Below, in pieces: positions 45,848 to 57,720 of a stretch of 64,000 bases of DNA. Below the pieces are notes generated by a model. That model saw only the letters and a program-made list of their open reading frames with translations, made no database searches and was not told where the DNA came from. Each line of letters starts with the position of its first letter. The first letter of the stretch is position 1. Position numbers and translations under genes: made by a program. This DNA comes from Pseudovirgaria hyperparasitica (lineage: Eukaryota > Ascomycota > Dothideomycetes > Acrospermales > Acrospermaceae): positions 1,933,087 through 1,997,086 of the forward strand of contig NW_022985551.1 in assembly GCF_010093815.1 (NCBI RefSeq), given 5' to 3'.

Positions 45848-48800
45848 AAACATGACATTAGCGCGGAGTTACAGGAGCACATCGCGATACCATTAGGATG
45901 TTGACACGCGGTCCCAATCTGATAATGGTGGCTCGAGGCTTGGTCACATTTGATCAAGATTGGTGTGTGCCATGTCTCATGCGTGAGTACAATGTTGACC
46001 TGCCAACATCACGTAATCATAGATTTAAGCATGTATGTACCATGTTGTCCACCACCTGCCAACACACCTCATTTCTACTCCCACTTCCATCTCCCTTGCT
46101 TGAATATTGACAGTCCTGATACTGCATCTATCACGCTCTCTACGCCGGTTGGTGGTGTTGGTCTCGCATGGCACGTACTCTTGGTCCATTGTACCAATCG
46201 CAAACCTAAGTGGATCCGCAACGGAACTCAAATACTGTCGCAGATGCATTCATGCGTTCGCAAACATATGACAGATGGCTTTCAGAACTGTCTAACGAAT
46301 GGATGCAAGTCAGATCCGCAATTTGCCTGCCAATCCACGATCTCGGTCACCTACCGCGACGACGTTGTCGTGGTTTCACCCACTGAAACGTAGCGAGCAC
46401 GCCATCGACGGCAGATTCGAACGACCGCAGACGTCCTCCTACAAGTAGTTCCTTTGCCTCGGGGTCTATGGCCGCATGATTTCACCACGAAATCGCCATA
46501 TGGTTCTTTAGTCTTAACAGGATCTATGGGCCAGCCGATTATTCTTCTACTTGCTGGAAGACGTCAAATGCAAGACCAAACCAGAGCATCTCGTCTCGCG
46601 TACCTCGATCGCGCAGAACGGCACGTCTCTCGGCGACCTTCCCAGACAGTCTTATCTTGGTCTCGATTAAACGGATCACGCGTTGGTACGACCTTCACCC
46701 TGGCTAGTGAGCTCTAGTAGACGACTTGCGGCCGACTTCCCTACTTTGAGCGAGCAGGGTTGTGGTTCAGCATGCCTATCTCTGGGATCGCGGATGAAGA
46801 AGCTTTGCTTGTTGACTTCAGCTTCATCGTTGGGCCAGTATTACCCCAAAGCGCACTCTGGTGTATAGCCACTCCTCTGTCGCCGTATATTTCTTTCCTC
46901 TACATGTTCGAGCTGTCGGAAATGCGAGCACTTGCCCATGGTCCTGTGCAGAACTTGCACCCGTAGTCATTGGCGAGCGGACCAACAAGTATTATGTGAA
47001 GCATTTGTACCGGCTACGGCTGCCTTCTGAGTAACCGAGTATCCTAACTTCACAAGCTCAGCTCTGTTATATTTCGAGGATATCAATTGTTCAAGGATCT
47101 ACCATTCATAGCACTCTAGGATTCGCAGTAGGACAATTCAACCGCCTCTTGCATACTCAGCCTACGAACACCTCCGGACCCAGGTCCCAAGTCTTGCTGT
47201 TAGGGCGGCGCCGGATGATTCAAGCAAATTGCTCCGTTCCTGGTCCCGAAGCCAATGAAGACAATGACCAATTCGCCTGAATGTCTAGAGTCTTGTGCTT
47301 GCAGTCTCGTGACGATATGCCTGTGTGTCGGGTCAAAGACTGAGCTATCGCTCTGTGGAAAGAGGACGCAACACGAAGTCCGACTATCTGCGAACTATCA
47401 GTAACGTCTTGATTCTATCTCCTTCGATTCACGAGTGGAGCTAAAAGCGGTCTCCTGGGCTTCGTTGAAAGAGTCGACCAAGGTGAAGATGGGACGGCAG
47501 ACAGGCCTGGATGATCGAGACGTGCAAATACACACCCGAAAATCATCAAGCCAAGGCCGAGCATGCCAGTTGTAAGTCTCGTAATTACGGACACATGCGA
47601 TTTAACAATTGCTCAGAAGTGGCAGCACATGTCAACTGTAGCATGTCTTAGGTATCGACTTCGACTTCATCGTACGACTAAGCACAACCTCCATCAGACG
47701 CAACACGAAGCCTGTAACGGTTCTGTAATTCTCGCTATTTTCACAATAGGGACGCAGTCCGACAATCCCACGTCCCCACTACAGCTCTACCGACACACTT
47801 TCAATTACGTTACTTTAGAGGATTCGATTTACGATATCGGACTTCGCCAATAATTGACATTCAAATCACGAAGCCCTCTCGACACAGCACTAATGGAAAC
47901 ATGGCGAACTTATCAGGCCAATCAACAGCCATGTTGTGACGAATAGGAAGTCAACTGCAACAATCGGCCCTTCCAACGTCAGCTGCTATACCAATGTCGC
48001 TCATACAAAATGAGTACTCGAACGCAAGTCTCGATGCTATCTAGCCGTGTGCAATCACTTCCGCTACCATTCATGCACAGTTCCATGAAAGAGGCAGTGA
48101 TGGACTCTAGACGAAGCACGTAGTAGCTGTGCGTATGAGATATCTCCTTCGAGCAAAGACGCCGCGCAAATAGCGCATCGAGCATCCCACGTCCCAGGAT
48201 AATGGTGTATGCATATAATTCTTGCATACAATCGAAATCCTGAAAGGCTGCAGGCGAGGATCTCCAACGACACGGACATTCCCAATCGATCTTCAGTCGC
48301 GTTAGCCGCTTGGATTGGTATCCACTTCGACTGACCTCTATGTACGCAAAGGAAAAGGCTCTAAGAGTGGCATCGAAAGGGACGGTCCCACTTAATTTTC
48401 CACTTTGCATGATACACAAAGAGGTCACTTGAAGTAAAGAGCAAAGGGAATCATCAAGAAACCTGGAGCCCCCACACCTGTCACGCATTGCCAAGCTGAT
48501 TTCACCCTATCATTCGCAAGCACTAGCGTCGTCGGCGCAAGGCCAGATCGTAAAGCCGAGACACTTTCCGCTGACCAACGCCGCATCCATCAGCTTCACG
48601 GCCACCGTTGCCCGACGGCTATAACCACATCGGCCCATCTAGTGATCGTGGAATATACACAGCGACTTATATCAAGGAATTCTGTCAGCTCCATCCGGAG
48701 CGCCAGGACGATGAAATGACCTTGTAAAATATACTACTTTACGGAGCTTCGATGCGCCTCGGAGCTGTACCAACGGTCCGGGCTTCTGGACCTCCCTTAC

Positions 48801-50255
48801 GGACCGTCGGCGGGACGTACACGCTGTGGTTGCACGCATCTCATCACGGGCCATGATGAACTCCTGATTGGGCTACTGGCCAAGCCGGAGCATCCTTGAG
48901 CTGGCTCACATTGGACGCCGCAAAATACGCGAGTCATCAGTCCCACGATGCAGGATGACCAGAAGTTGGAGCTCAGAGACCGCTAGCGCTTGATGGAGTA
49001 TGCCAACAACATATCTGATAGTCGTCAGGCTTCACACATTCGACCGCACATCACTACCACAATCGGCCTGGGTCGTAGCATCAAACCCTGTTCTGTCGTG
49101 GAGTCCTGCATAGGTCTGGGCACACGCCGGGCGAGCCACCAAACATCGCAGTGTACGGGTCGCTCTGTCTATACGATATCATTCATGGCAGGTCGATACA
49201 TATCATGCTCGTTTTCCGATGACCCGGCGTCCGGGTACCTCCGATACGGTAGGCTGTGATTACCAGTATAGCGCGTCAAATAGGGCACGCAACGCCGGGT
49301 GGGTCACACGGCTTGGAGAAGAGTGAGTAGGCCATCCATTGCCATCTCAGGTGATTTAACATGTAGCCGGAATAAGCGACACGAAGGCCAGGTAGAAATG
49401 CCAAAGCCGAAGGGTTCCAAAGCCGTCCCTGCACAGATGCAACTTAGCGCAGTATTAAGATGCGCTAAGCAGCCTTGATTTACCCACGTCACATCGTACA
49501 GGTCAAGTTTGAGGTAAGGTCAGAGATGCGTTTGCAGCTGCATCCGCATGTATTCGTGTAGTGGTTGGGTAAATGGACCCCACGCCATGTCTCTGATTCC
49601 GACGGGTGTTGATCTTACCCGATGGCAGTTGTCGTCAATGTCATCCACGTGCATGCTCTGCTGCTGGCTGGTCGACGAGCCCCCGGCTCGTTCCCATCCT
49701 TGCTAGGCCACTCCATCCCCACGCCACATACATGCTGCAGTAGATGTACTCTTGGCATTCAGTACTCTGGCAGACATATTGTGTATAGTACCGGTAAGTT
49801 TATGGTCCATGTTTGATGTCTAGATACACTGCTGTGATCATGCCTGGCCTGGCGAGAGGTAGAGGACAGCAAAGATATGCAGTATGTTGACATGCCGCGA
49901 CGACCGAGAGCAGCGCCGAGACGCAGACGTGTCGATGAGATGGATGGGTACAGGAACGGGTGGGTGGCATGGCGCTACGCCGGCCAGACGAGTCTGACCC
50001 TGTCCGGGAGGTGTAGGTATGTCTGATGGTTGGAGGGAGCAGTGTGGGATGGTTGTATTGGACCAAACACACGTATCCTGCATATCTCGCGACGGGGGTG
50101 AGCAACCCTTGGGAAAGTGTATATAAGGAGTGCTGGCTCGCGGTCTGTGAAGGTCGATTCTTCATCCGCGATCGATATCTTTGCAATACTACAAGCTTTT
50201 ACTACTACTACAACCAAATTCTTTCGATTTTTAAATCAACCAACTCTGTCAACAT
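45848..50255. other. Gene-poor 4.4-kb region
   Basis: No frame exceeds about 170 codons, and none of the frames (for example 47979-48494 minus, 46454-46717 plus, 48990-49259 plus) shows a known motif, codon pattern or linked splice sites. Base composition is mixed rather than AT-rich, and no terminal repeats or duplicated blocks were noticed. It ends in the promoter of the first metallothionein gene. It may hold a decayed gene or non-coding transcripts, but I see nothing I can name. Confidence 0.5.
50120..50127 (+). promoter_or_regulatory. TATA box of metallothionein gene 1
   Basis: TATATAAG lies 129 bp before the metallothionein ATG, consistent with a strongly inducible gene with a leader of about 90-100 nt. 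Confidence 0.55.
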
Positions 50256-50591
50256 GTCTCCCTGGTGAGTCCTCTCTCCCTTCTCGTGACGGGCTGGTCG
50301 AGCTGGTAACGTCTTGTGCATTACCACTTGACATCATCAGCTCGGCTTCGACAGTATATGTATACCCTTGACAAGGATAACGCTGACCTCAATGCCTATT
50401 CACAGTAGCTGCTCCTCTTGCTCTTGCTCCGGCAACTGCAACTCGTGCGGCTGTGGTGCCTGCAGCGTACGTTCCTCTCTCCCATCACTCATCTCTTTCA
50501 CCCACTTCACTTCCCTACCCTTCCCTTCCTCCCACTCCTTCCCAAGAGCCAGCAAAACACCACTACCGTACTGACAACCACCAAGCACTAA
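50256..50591 (+). CDS. Metallothionein 1 (25 residues, 8 Cys)
   Basis: Small metal-chelating protein. Exon 1 (50256-50266) ends inside a Cys codon. A 139-nt intron (GTGAGT/CAG) leads to exon 2 (50406-50466), which carries nearly the whole protein. A 119-nt intron (GTACGT, branch CTGAC, AAG acceptor) leads to the last exon (50586-50591, His-stop). The product begins MSPC and contains the metal-binding series CSCSSCSCSGNC then NSCGCGAC. Cysteines sit at 4, 6, 9, 11, 15, 18, 20 and 23, with no aromatic residue. The CxC/CxxC spacing is that of fungal copper metallothioneins. The last splice is the least certain; reading through the GTACGT would give a much longer, unrelated tail. It faces a second metallothionein gene 770 bp downstream. 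Confidence 0.82.
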
Positions 50592-51360
50592 GCTTTCCCA
50601 ACAACCGTCTCCCTACTCCCTTTCCATCGACAACAATAACAACGCATCTCTGAGCACGTTTTGAGCCGCAGCACAATACACATACAAACAACCTCTTTTC
50701 TTCTCTACTTGCTTGCTAGCTGGGAAGGAAGAGCCGGACATGAGCGGGTTCTAAACCACTGTAAGGGTACGACATGATGGGATCGTGAGCGTTGGAGCTT
50801 TTGGGTTGTGTTATGTAGGATGGTGTATATCTGAATATATAACTTGGAGAGAAAATTCTCGAGACTTTGTGTATGTGATGTGAATGTGATGTGATGTTAT
50901 GAGTGACTGGGCTTTGAAGTCTTAGGTACGTGGCGGTGGTGGTTTGTACTGGTGGTCAGATCGATAGGGCTGATGTGCCTTATCTGCGTAAGTATGAAAC
51001 AATGTTCAGGGATTGTGCCTGATGCTCGAAGTAAGGGGAGTGAGTCTGTGCAGAGGGAGAGGATGGACCACAGTGGAGGAGGATATAGTGAAGCATGTAT
51101 GGTATGGAACAAAAATGTCGTATTCAATGGTGTATGTGTCAATTTGGTATCTCAAAGCTCGATTTGTTTGCGAAGAGAGAGGATGATAGCGTTTGCCTTG
51201 TACATCATCCCATTAATCCGTCGGCCTGGAAAGTAACAACCACGAATCCTGATCAACCAAGCAAGCAATAGCAAATTTGAAGGAGTGACATCCTAGCAAA
51301 AACTCCGAATCATGCAATCTGTGTATCCGAAGGGGGGTTGTTGGTGTGTTGTGGATTGGG
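50592..51360. other. Spacer between the two convergent metallothionein genes
   Basis: 769 bp, containing the 3' ends of both genes. GTGATGT-type short repeats occur near 50870-50900. No further gene seen. Confidence 0.5.
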
Positions 51361-51485
51361 TTATTTCTGTGTGACTATGTTAGCATTCACTTGGGTCGTG
51401 AATTGGGTTGAAAGGAGGGGGTACGTACGCCGCAAGTGCAGTTGGCACCGCAGGCGCAGGAGTCTCCGCAAGAGCAGCCGTGCAT
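51361..51485 (-). CDS. Metallothionein 2 (20 residues, 6 Cys)
   Basis: Two exons, 51485-51429 and 51366-51361, are split by a 62-nt intron (GTACGT donor, TGCTAAC branch, CACAG acceptor); the second exon is just Lys-stop. The product starts MHGCSC and continues GDSCAC, GANCTC, GK. The cysteines at 4, 6, 10, 12, 16 and 18 therefore form three evenly spaced CxC pairs with no aromatic residue, a compact copper-metallothionein design. Spacing and sequence differ from metallothionein 1, so the two are probably distinct types rather than a recent tandem duplicate. On its promoter side, a GATAAG occurs at about 51654 and TATATGATAAGG near 51625 (plus-strand coordinates). Confidence 0.82.
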
Positions 51486-52829
51486 GTTGGATGGTATGTT
51501 TGTTGTTGAAGGGTTGTGGATTGAAAGTGTAGCTGGGTCTGAGACGAGGATGCTTTGAGAGGAAGTGTGTAACTGGTGTTGCTGGAGGTAAGTCGAGGGG
51601 TATCAGACGAGCGGGGTCTTCTTATATGATAAGGCGCGATTATTGCGATAAGAAACACGTGCCGCGCCCCCCAACCGACTAACCGACCAACGCGACCGAG
51701 CGAGCCCTTCGAGGCAAGGAGCGGCCCGTCAAGGACTTCCAGGCGTCGCCGATCGACGACCTGCCAGCCAATCAGCCGTGTTGCGCGCATTGTGCGGTCG
51801 GATCTGCGCGTCTTGTGCGTCGCAAATTTCTCCACTCGTGGGGTTTGGACGTGTTTGCGTGCCTTGAAGAGGGTGTTTGAGTCAGTTGTGCGGTGCTGCG
51901 CGACTTGTGCGGACAAGCCACTACGACTTATGACGGGGGGGGCGAGCGACTTGTGCGGACGCTGACTTGGTCAGGATGGCTGGCGAGACTCCTCCGTCGC
52001 TCGGTGATGCCGTTTATTGGAAGCATTGCAACGTGGCTTGGCTCTGCTACGACGATTGAGGCTACATCGTCTATAGTCGGTGTGCAGAGTCGTATTGAGA
52101 AGGATGAGAGGAATGAGGGCTTTGCCACACGATATTAGCAATGAAGTTATGGATCGGCCGTGATCAAAGGACATTAGATATCCTGCTTTGGCCGACAACT
52201 TTACGTGTCCTTGATCAGCAGAGTTCTCCATCTGGATTTCCAATACAACAGAAGCGAGACTCCGCTTAGTCTACACTGCTATGCCTTCGAGGGTTAAAGG
52301 AGGTGATAACTCATGGTTCTCCTACTGAGCCGCAGACAGTACATCATACGTAGAATCCCCCCGACTGTCACAGTAGAACACCGAAAGAGAGATATACATC
52401 TGCTAAAGAGGTAATAGCCAGTATTAAGTCTTACAAGAGTAGTTTCTTCTATGTTTACTCTCCTTACTATCTATACTTTGATATCTCCTACTATTCATTT
52501 AGTTCTTGAGTACCCTTTATATATCTCGACTGAGAGAATGGTAGATAAATATATTATATACTACGATTAAGACCAGTATCACATTTAGCTTAACAGTGGT
52601 ATGCTTTCACCAAACTCTGTAACAGTCAAAAGCTCATCAGTCGAGGTCAGCCCTACATACAACGCCAAGGTATGACGACGTTCTTACGCTAGTCCAGTTC
52701 AGGCTAGAGGACTTCGAGATTTCAGTCCCGTCGCGCGCGCGCGTTTCAATCCACACACAAACTTCTTTCCTCCACCTTCACTCGCACCCCAATAAACCTA
52801 CAAGTGTTGGTCCATTGAACTTCTTTACA
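51486..52829. other. Intergenic region with AT-rich island
   Basis: The left part (51486-52140) is the promoter side of metallothionein 2. The part from about 52340 to 52620 is clearly AT-rich and TA-dinucleotide-rich compared with its surroundings. The right end has a GCGCGCGCGCG run (52733-52743) and the leader of the next gene. No gene seen. Confidence 0.55.
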
Positions 52830-55800
52830 ATGGGCGACTCGTATCGCCCTATGTTCCCTCCACCTCCTGCGAAAAGCGATAGCTACCGCCCAACGTCGCA
52901 ACGACATTCCGACTCCACATCGCATCGTGGCCCGGACACGTACAGACCGTCTGGTCGCAATGCATACCGTGACTACAACGTACCTCCGGCTCGTGATGAT
53001 TTCTCCTTCCAGCCTCCCCCAAACGCACCGCGCTTTCCTCCCGCATCTCAGCAAGATATCCCACAACATCCTCCTCGTCGTCGCGCACCTCGTGGTGCTG
53101 GCTTCCGTCGGGGCCAGTACTCTGGTCCTGTAGCGGCCCATGATCGCGCGCTACTCCGAAATAACACCTTGTCTCGCGATGAGCAGTTCCTTGGAGTTGC
53201 AGACGGCGCCTTGAAATTCAATGATCTGGGCGATTCAACAAGCGAGGATGAGGACAACGGAGCATCTGATTCAGCTGCTGATCAGCCAGGGCCAGACGCA
53301 AAGAAACCGCGCAACCAGTTCAATCAAGCTGATGGTGACTCTGTCCCGAAGTGGTCGAATCCAGACCCGTACACAGCTTTGCCTCCACCAGACGAGTCGT
53401 TGAAGAAGAAGAAGGATGTTGTACAACTGATCAGAAAAGCCAAAGTCGACCAGGAAAAGACAGCCGACGGATCTAACGCGGTCAGTCAGAACGTAGACTT
53501 CATATCTCTCAATTTCGATGACGGTGGTAATGATGAAGACGACGGCGAAGCGACCGTGTCGGAACATGAGTCTCCGCCACCTGGAAAGCGACATACTGGA
53601 TCTTTGAATGACTTTGCCGCAAGACCTGAGTTCGCTAGAGCCCCAGTAGATGCGCCGAAGAGACCAAGGGCAGCTTCTCCTGCGCCTCAGAAGTCGAAGA
53701 AGAGAAAGCTCCGGGCTAATGAAATCGATGGAACCGTTGTCGAGCAGTGGTTACCCATCAAAGGGCAAGATTCCACTCCTTGGTGCACCATAGATCATTC
53801 TCGGACCGCGGACGTCGGACTTTGGCTCCACAAAGAAATCTGTGACTTCTACGAGTACGTCCGGCCGCATGACTTTGAAGCTGAAATCAGAAAGGATCTG
53901 GTTGACCGGATAGAGAAGGTGATTCGCAAAAGACATGGCAGTTGCCGTCTCATGGCTTTCGGATCTTACGCCGCTGGACTGTATTTGCCTACTGCTGACA
54001 TGGACCTCGTCATGGTGTCCAACTCTTACTATGACTACGGCCCTCCGGTTTTTGGACGGAGGACTAAGGATCTCCATTCACTCCTACAATATCTGTTGCA
54101 CCAAGGCATAGCCGAGCCTAACGGCGAAGTAATTCCTAGTGCAAAAGTGCCGATTATAAAGTTCATTGATCATCGCACTGGTCTCAAAGTGGACATGTCC
54201 TTTGAGAACATGAGTGGCGTCACGGCCAACAAAACATTCTATGACTGGAGTGATAAATACCCTGCGATGCCAAAGATTGTGACACTGATTAAACATTTCC
54301 TGCTGATGCGCGGGCTGAACGAAGTTTTTCTTGGAGGCATCGGTGGCTTCACGGTTACTTGTCTTGTGACTCACCTGATAGCCAGTCTTCCGGCTGTGCA
54401 AAGCGGCAACATGGACCCCAGTCAGCATCTTGGCGAGATTCTGCTCGAGTTCTTCGACCTGTATGGCAACAAATTCAACTACGATGGGGTCATGTTACGA
54501 ATGAACCCAATCAAGTACGAGAAGAAGGTAAGAGGCCTACTCATCATGATATCTGGGGTCACGCTGACGTACTTCCGCCAGGGACGATGCGGCCCAGACG
54601 GCAAGCTGACCAAGAAGGATCGCCTCTGTATCGTCGATCCGAATAATGAATCGAACGACATATCTGGTGGCTCAAGCAAGATCCCACTCATCTTCCGTTT
54701 GTTCTCGGACGCTCACCGGGACCTGAAACAGCATATGGCTGCGTTGGAGTCGCAAAACGTGGCAGATCGTAAGCATAGCAGTATACTTGGCTGTATATTC
54801 GCGGGAGATTACTCGTCATTTCGTTGGCAGCGTGATCATCTGCGCCGGATATATGAGAACAGGTAACTGCTATCGGCTTAGACTGACCAATCCATATTGA
54901 ACTTGTATTAACACCAATTTATAGAGCAGGAAATGCGTCAACTGAAGACGATGTTCAGGTCTGTGATAGGGAAGTCAATATGGAAGCTCCTGAGCCCCGC
55001 TTGGCTGCCACGCCTAAGAAAGGTAAGTTGCTTCTCGTTGTAGTAGTGTCTAACTACCTTTTGTCTCTGTGACTGATACAGATTCACACACCCACAAGCA
55101 TGCAGATTCTAATTTGAGGTAACACAGTAGACACTCGTCGTTTGGGAGCCATACGACATAAGGCAAGATTGGAAGAAGCGGCAGCAAGTGTATCACGACT
55201 AAAGGCGAAATTGCGTGGCGGAGCTTCGAAACTCGAGATGGACGACACCGAGAACGTCATGAAGGATGACATGGAGGTCGAAGATGGACGAAATGAGGTA
55301 GACCAGGAAGTCGAACGTGTGACCAGGCCGGCCAATACCTTCTTTACGCGACAAGAGATTGACAGGGCAAATTTCTTCCGGACACTCCATCCAAATCTCG
55401 CATACGAGCACAAAGGGATGTCTGAAGCACTTTTTCGGGAGCTGTCCCTCAAGGCTCTGTTCCCCGGCATCCTTCATACTTTTCCAGCGTTGCCCAGCAA
55501 ATTTCTTTACAATCGATTGAGGCAGGAGGGACAACGCCGACTTGAGTTACTGGCAGCGAGTCCAGAGCCACCACTCACACAAGACCTGCTGGACACTAAG
55601 AAGCCTGAGAGTGCCGTGCTCGTTACCGACGCCTTCGCCGACCAGCAAAAGCAAGCTTACAAGGAGCCTGTCAGACTCAGGCGGCCCAAAAGCAGTGACC
55701 CACAGCAGATTGTCTCGAAGCCCGCTGTCCCAGCGCCGACTAAGCCTCGGAATTTAGAAGAAAGGTTCGCTCAGGAATTCAACAAGGAGTTTCCAGCGTG

Positions 55801-56023
55801 GCCGACCCCGCCTTCATCGTTGACGGAGGGGGAGTACAACGCACTCCTCATTCGAGCGCGCTATGGCCACGTGCTTTCTGACCTTCCGTTCCGCATGAAC
55901 AGAATGCAGTTCAATGCCTGGGAGGCAGCAGGGAGACGCAAAGCCCAGAATATCGAGCGCTTGTCCACTCAGCAGCCCACACCCGCCGCGACTACGATTG
56001 TGGATCTTACTATAAATGACTAG
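52830..56023 (+). CDS. Trf4/Cid14-type non-canonical poly(A) polymerase
   Basis: Nuclear nucleotidyltransferase of TRAMP-like RNA surveillance. Proposed exons: 52830-54527, 54582-54862, 54925-55022 and 55128-56023. The first intron is exactly 54 nt and free of stops. The N-terminal 290 residues are disordered with FPPPP and RRRAPRGAG stretches. The catalytic core has FGSYAAGLYLPTADMDLVM (GS and two Asp), VPIIKFIDHRTGLKVDMSFE (third Asp) and FLLMRGLNEVFLGGIGGFTV, then LGEILLEFFDLYGNKFNYD. The nucleotide-recognition motif is RLCIVDPNNESNDISGGS. Beyond about residue 680 lies a 300-residue extension (coiled coil LEEAAASVSRLKAKLR, then an unknown conserved-looking block) joined by phase-compatible introns. 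A short end at 55122 (stop after HADSNLR), or a separate downstream gene, is also possible. Confidence 0.85.
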
Positions 56024-56611
56024 CTGCCATTGCTTCTAGCCTGTTAGTCCATCTATCATGCAACACCAGGAGTATCGACGGAATAGTACCTTATTAAACG
56101 AATATTTGTGGCCCTCTACAGGACGTGGGGATGGTGGCTTGTCCGGGAATGATATCGACCAGAGGCGTTGAAGAGCGGGAAAGGAAAAGGCGGAGAAAAC
56201 CTTTGTCTGCCACGAATGAATGGCTTTTTACTGAGTGCATTGCGACTTGCATAGCTTGGTTCCCTCTGCTGAATTTGAGCATAGGTACGGTACCTACTAT
56301 ACTATGCTATAGGCTCGAACGTCAGGCTCGAAAGACTCGCATCCGAGTTGAAGCAGCAGCGACCAAAAACCTCTTTGTAGCGCGACCTAATCCCGCAAAC
56401 CTTGAAACTTTTGCTGTCCAAAAGAATGAAGGGATGGAATGTAATACCTACCTACCTACCTACTACTACTACTACAACCTTTGATTTAGCACGGAATGTT
56501 CTTTTCCTCCTTGACAGGACACTACATTTTTCTCCTCTCTAGGCTTCTTTTTCTTCTCTGTCTCTCTCTGCTTCTTCTTCTTCTTCTGTCTTTCTCTATC
56601 CCCATTACTCT

Positions 56612-56650
56612 CTGACTGACTGACTGACTGACTGACTGACTGACTGACTA
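56612..56650. repeat. (CTGA)n microsatellite
   Basis: About nine CTGA units following a CTTCTT tract; same unit as the tract near 36.7 kb. Confidence 0.92.
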
Positions 56651-56971
56651 ACTCTCTGGCTATGTAGCTAGCTAGCTAGCTATCTAACGATCCAACAAAT
56701 CTAGTTACCACCAGTAGCCAGTCTGGCGTCTTCTGCTCCTACTACTACTACTACTAATACTGCTGACATATACAGTCATTCATTCATTCATTTCATACAT
56801 CTCATACATGCACTGCGTGTATCTATCTACTTGTGATGGATGAGCGGCTGCTTTTTCCGCAGGGAGAAACACAGTCAAATATACTGTGTATGTATGCATG
56901 CACACATACATGCATGCACAGATATATACACCCTTTTCTCATCATTGCTCCGGGCCTTTTGTGCTGGGCTT

Positions 56972-57068
56972 TGGGGAGGGGAGGGGAGGGGAGGGGAGGG
57001 GAGAGGACAGAGAGGGAGGAGACGGAAGGGAAGGGAAGGAAAGGGAAGGGAAGGGAAGGGAAGGAAAA
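56972..57068. repeat. Purine tract of GGGGA then GGGAA units
   Basis: Seven or so GGGGA units, a short unique purine stretch, then GGGAA/GGAAA units; one strand is almost pure purine for about 95 bp. Confidence 0.92.
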
Positions 57069-57217
57069 TGGTCGACTTGAGTGTTTTGTTTATTTGTTGT
57101 TGGTTAGTCATTTGGTTGGTTGATTGGTTTACAGTAAACCAGGGCACGCGCATGCATCAAGTCTAATGGAACAACACCTTTTTCTTCAGGCACACAGACA
57201 GTCCCAGGCTGCAAAGT

Positions 57218-57276
57218 GAGTGTAGTGTAGTGTAGTGTAGTGTAGTGTAGTGTAGTGTAGTGTAGTGTAGTGTAGT
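57218..57276. repeat. (GTGTA)n pentanucleotide repeat
   Basis: About twelve perfect TGTAG units. Confidence 0.95.
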
Positions 57277-57509
57277 GCGTTGACTACAGGTTTATATTCA
57301 ATGTTTCCCCCCACCCCCCTGAACCCCTTGACTGTAGATGTGTATTGTGTGTATATATATATATATGGCAGACCAAAACAAGCGAGCGAGCAAGGAAGTA
57401 AGTGCGCTCGTGTTAGTGTTGGTGTGTTTGGTAGTCGTAGTCGTAGTCGTGGTCGTGGTCGTGTTCGTTATTAATTAGTTAATGTTAATTAATTGGTATT
57501 GGCAACTTG

Positions 57510-57720
57510 AAGAATAAATGAATCAGAGCAAAGCATAAACAGGGCATAGACAGGGCAAACAAACCCAGAGACGAAAAACAAGGCATATAATAACCAAGGC
57601 AAACAAACCCAAAAAGGCGAAAATCAGGGGCATAACCAAGGCGTAAACAGGTATAAACAGGCATAAACAAGCATAAACATGCAAAACCAGACAGAGCAGG
57701 CATAAGCATGCAAAAAAACA
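57510..57720. repeat. Degenerate AAACAGGCAT minisatellite
   Basis: Loose tandem copies of a 10-12 bp unit resembling GGCATAAACA (variants with GGCAAACAAACC); best copies at 57640-57690. The minus-strand open frame across it is a by-product. Confidence 0.75.

Noticed and set aside
46380-46430. Possible tRNA B-box-like TTCGAACGACC
   Set aside because: No matching A-box or cloverleaf arms around it.
47979-48494. 171-codon minus-strand frame in the gene-poor region
   Set aside because: No motif, no codon pattern and no matching neighbour exon; consistent with chance.
52340-52620. AT-rich island considered as a transposon
   Set aside because: Too short, with no terminal repeats and no coding remnant; kept only as a possible mutated repeat.
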